From: Candidatus Micrarchaeum sp.
Lineage (GTDB): Archaea; Micrarchaeota; Micrarchaeia; CAILAH01
DNA length: 7,470 nucleotides
Assembly (NCBI GenBank): GCA_020723045.1
Contig: DYJQ01000002.1
Coordinates: 18,979 to 26,448 of the forward strand
Reading direction: 5' to 3'
Shown here: one piece after another, positions 6,815 to 7,470 of the stretch
How positions within the stretch are numbered: the stretch's first letter is position 1
How the letters are laid out: the number at the start of each line of letters is the position of its first letter
Translations under genes and position numbers: made by a program
The notes under the pieces: model-generated
Told to the model about the DNA's origin: nothing
Database searches by the model: none
Seen by the model: only the letters and a program-made list of their open reading frames with translations

Positions 6815-7465
6815 ATGCCAGAACTGAAGAATAATAATGTTGAAACCCAGGAAATGCCACGCTGTAAGAGTGTGTGGGATAAGTTGAAAGATGTAATAAA
6901 TAAAAGGAAAGAGTCATGCCTAAAAGATATAGTGGCAGATGTAGTGGCCCGCCTTAAAGACACAGATAAGAGCGTGCGTATGGCCGCTGCGGAAACGTTG
7001 GGGGCAATGGATAAAGACCTTGTTGCACCATACGTAGAAAATATAGCGAGCCTCATGAAAGATGAGAAATATGAGGGCGGTGTGCGTGCGGCCGCTGTAA
7101 AGGCGTTAGGATTAATGAATAAAAAGCTTGTTGAGCCGTACGTAAAGGATATAGTGGCCTGTCTTAAAGACGAAGATGAGGATGTGCGGTGGGCTGCTGT
7201 GGATGCATTGGAAGCGATGAATAAAGACCTTGTTGCGCCGTATGTAAAAGATATAGTGGCCTGCCTTGAAAGCAAGGATTGGTATCTGCGTGAGAGTGCT
7301 GCGAATATCTTGAAGGCAATGGATAAAGAGGCTATTGCACCATACGTAAAGGATATAGCGGCTTACCTTGAAAACGAAGATTGGCAGGTGCGTAAGGCCA
7401 CTTTGAATGTGGTGAAGGCGCTTGCGAGGAAGGAGAGGGTTGTTGTGGAAGTTGGAGGTAGGTAA
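6815..7465 (+). CDS. Cytoplasmic HEAT-repeat protein
   Basis: A complete 216-residue protein of alpha-helical hairpins. After a polar N-terminal region (1-35), five units follow at about 36-70, 71-106, 107-140, 141-174 and 175-208. Four begin (A/E)PYV, at Pro72, 108, 142 and 176; all carry the HEAT-type D-x-VR turn (DKSVR, GGVR, DEDVR, DWYLR, DWQVR), followed by an Ala-rich second helix ending in (A/L)M(D/N)K in the first four. The period is 34 residues, with a two-residue insertion in the second. There is no signal peptide, membrane helix or N-X-S/T sequon, so it is cytoplasmic. HEAT proteins of this kind, including PBS-lyase-like HEAT sets, are usually protein-binding scaffolds or regulators; no catalytic motif is visible. 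Its position after the membrane protein suggests, but does not show, a partnership with that protein's tail. Confidence 0.85.
   Translation: MPELKNNNVETQEMPRCKSVWDKLKDVINKRKESCLKDIVADVVARLKDTDKSVRMAAAETLGAMDKDLVAPYVENIASLMKDEKYEGGVRAAAVKALGLMNKKLVEPYVKDIVACLKDEDEDVRWAAVDALEAMNKDLVAPYVKDIVACLESKDWYLRESAANILKAMDKEAIAPYVKDIAAYLENEDWQVRKATLNVVKALARKERVVVEVGGR
7028..7441 (+). repeat. Tandem 102/108-bp repeat encoding HEAT units
   Basis: Units start at 7028, 7136, 7238 and 7340, with spacings of 108, 102 and 102 bases. The opening segments are very similar at the DNA level: a near copy of CCGTACGTAAAGGATATAG starts each of the last three. GATAAAGACCTTGTTGC before 7028 recurs, with one change, before 7238. 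A more diverged first unit lies upstream at about 6920-7027. Conservation even at third positions points to fairly recent duplication or conversion between units. Confidence 0.8.
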
Positions 7466-7470
7466 GGCCG

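Noticed and set aside
6550..7275. A 241-codon open frame on the minus strand with repeated ISFTYGATRS-like segments
   Set aside because: It is the antisense image of the HEAT repeats and the tail of the membrane protein; its repeats mirror those units exactly, and no ribosome site or start context supports it.

Overview
The window looks like part of a cell-envelope gene cluster. All four genes read left to right on the + strand, and almost every base is coding. The source is most likely an archaeon, perhaps a small-celled DPANN lineage. The reasons are: frequent ATA (Ile) and AGG (Arg) codons; GGTGA ribosome sites; large secreted Ig-like and carboxypeptidase-regulatory-like modules dense in N-glycosylation sequons; and a type I surface protein with one C-terminal membrane segment. 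This is an inference. No rRNA, tRNA or housekeeping gene is present to fix the taxonomy, and the first gene has a feature that would normally suggest a diderm bacterium.

Layout: (1) 1-933 is the 3' part of a gene whose start lies upstream. Its product is rich in amphipathic beta strands and ends in an aromatic residue, like an outer-membrane beta-barrel protein. (2) 938-4621 encodes a 1227-residue secreted protein with a signal peptide and about 12 beta-sandwich modules (Big_1/Big_2-like, four carboxypeptidase-regulatory-like, and two cysteine-bearing Ig-like), with no membrane anchor. (3) 4627-6747 encodes a 706-residue type I membrane protein with a signal peptide, about five similar modules, a Ser/Thr-rich stretch, one transmembrane helix, and a cytoplasmic tail with a 22-residue repeat and a terminal helix. 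(4) After a 67-base spacer, 6815-7465 encodes a small cytoplasmic HEAT-repeat protein with five units.

The first three genes are tightly packed. At both junctions the GGTGA ribosome site contains the stop codon of the gene before, so they are probably one translationally coupled operon. A reasonable model is a surface assembly: a barrel-like protein, a long unanchored stalk or adhesin, and a membrane-anchored protein of the same modular type whose tail reaches the cytoplasm, where the HEAT protein could be a partner. The co-operonic arrangement is visible in the sequence; the physical assembly is inference. I saw no CRISPR array, RNA gene, insertion sequence or clear terminator.
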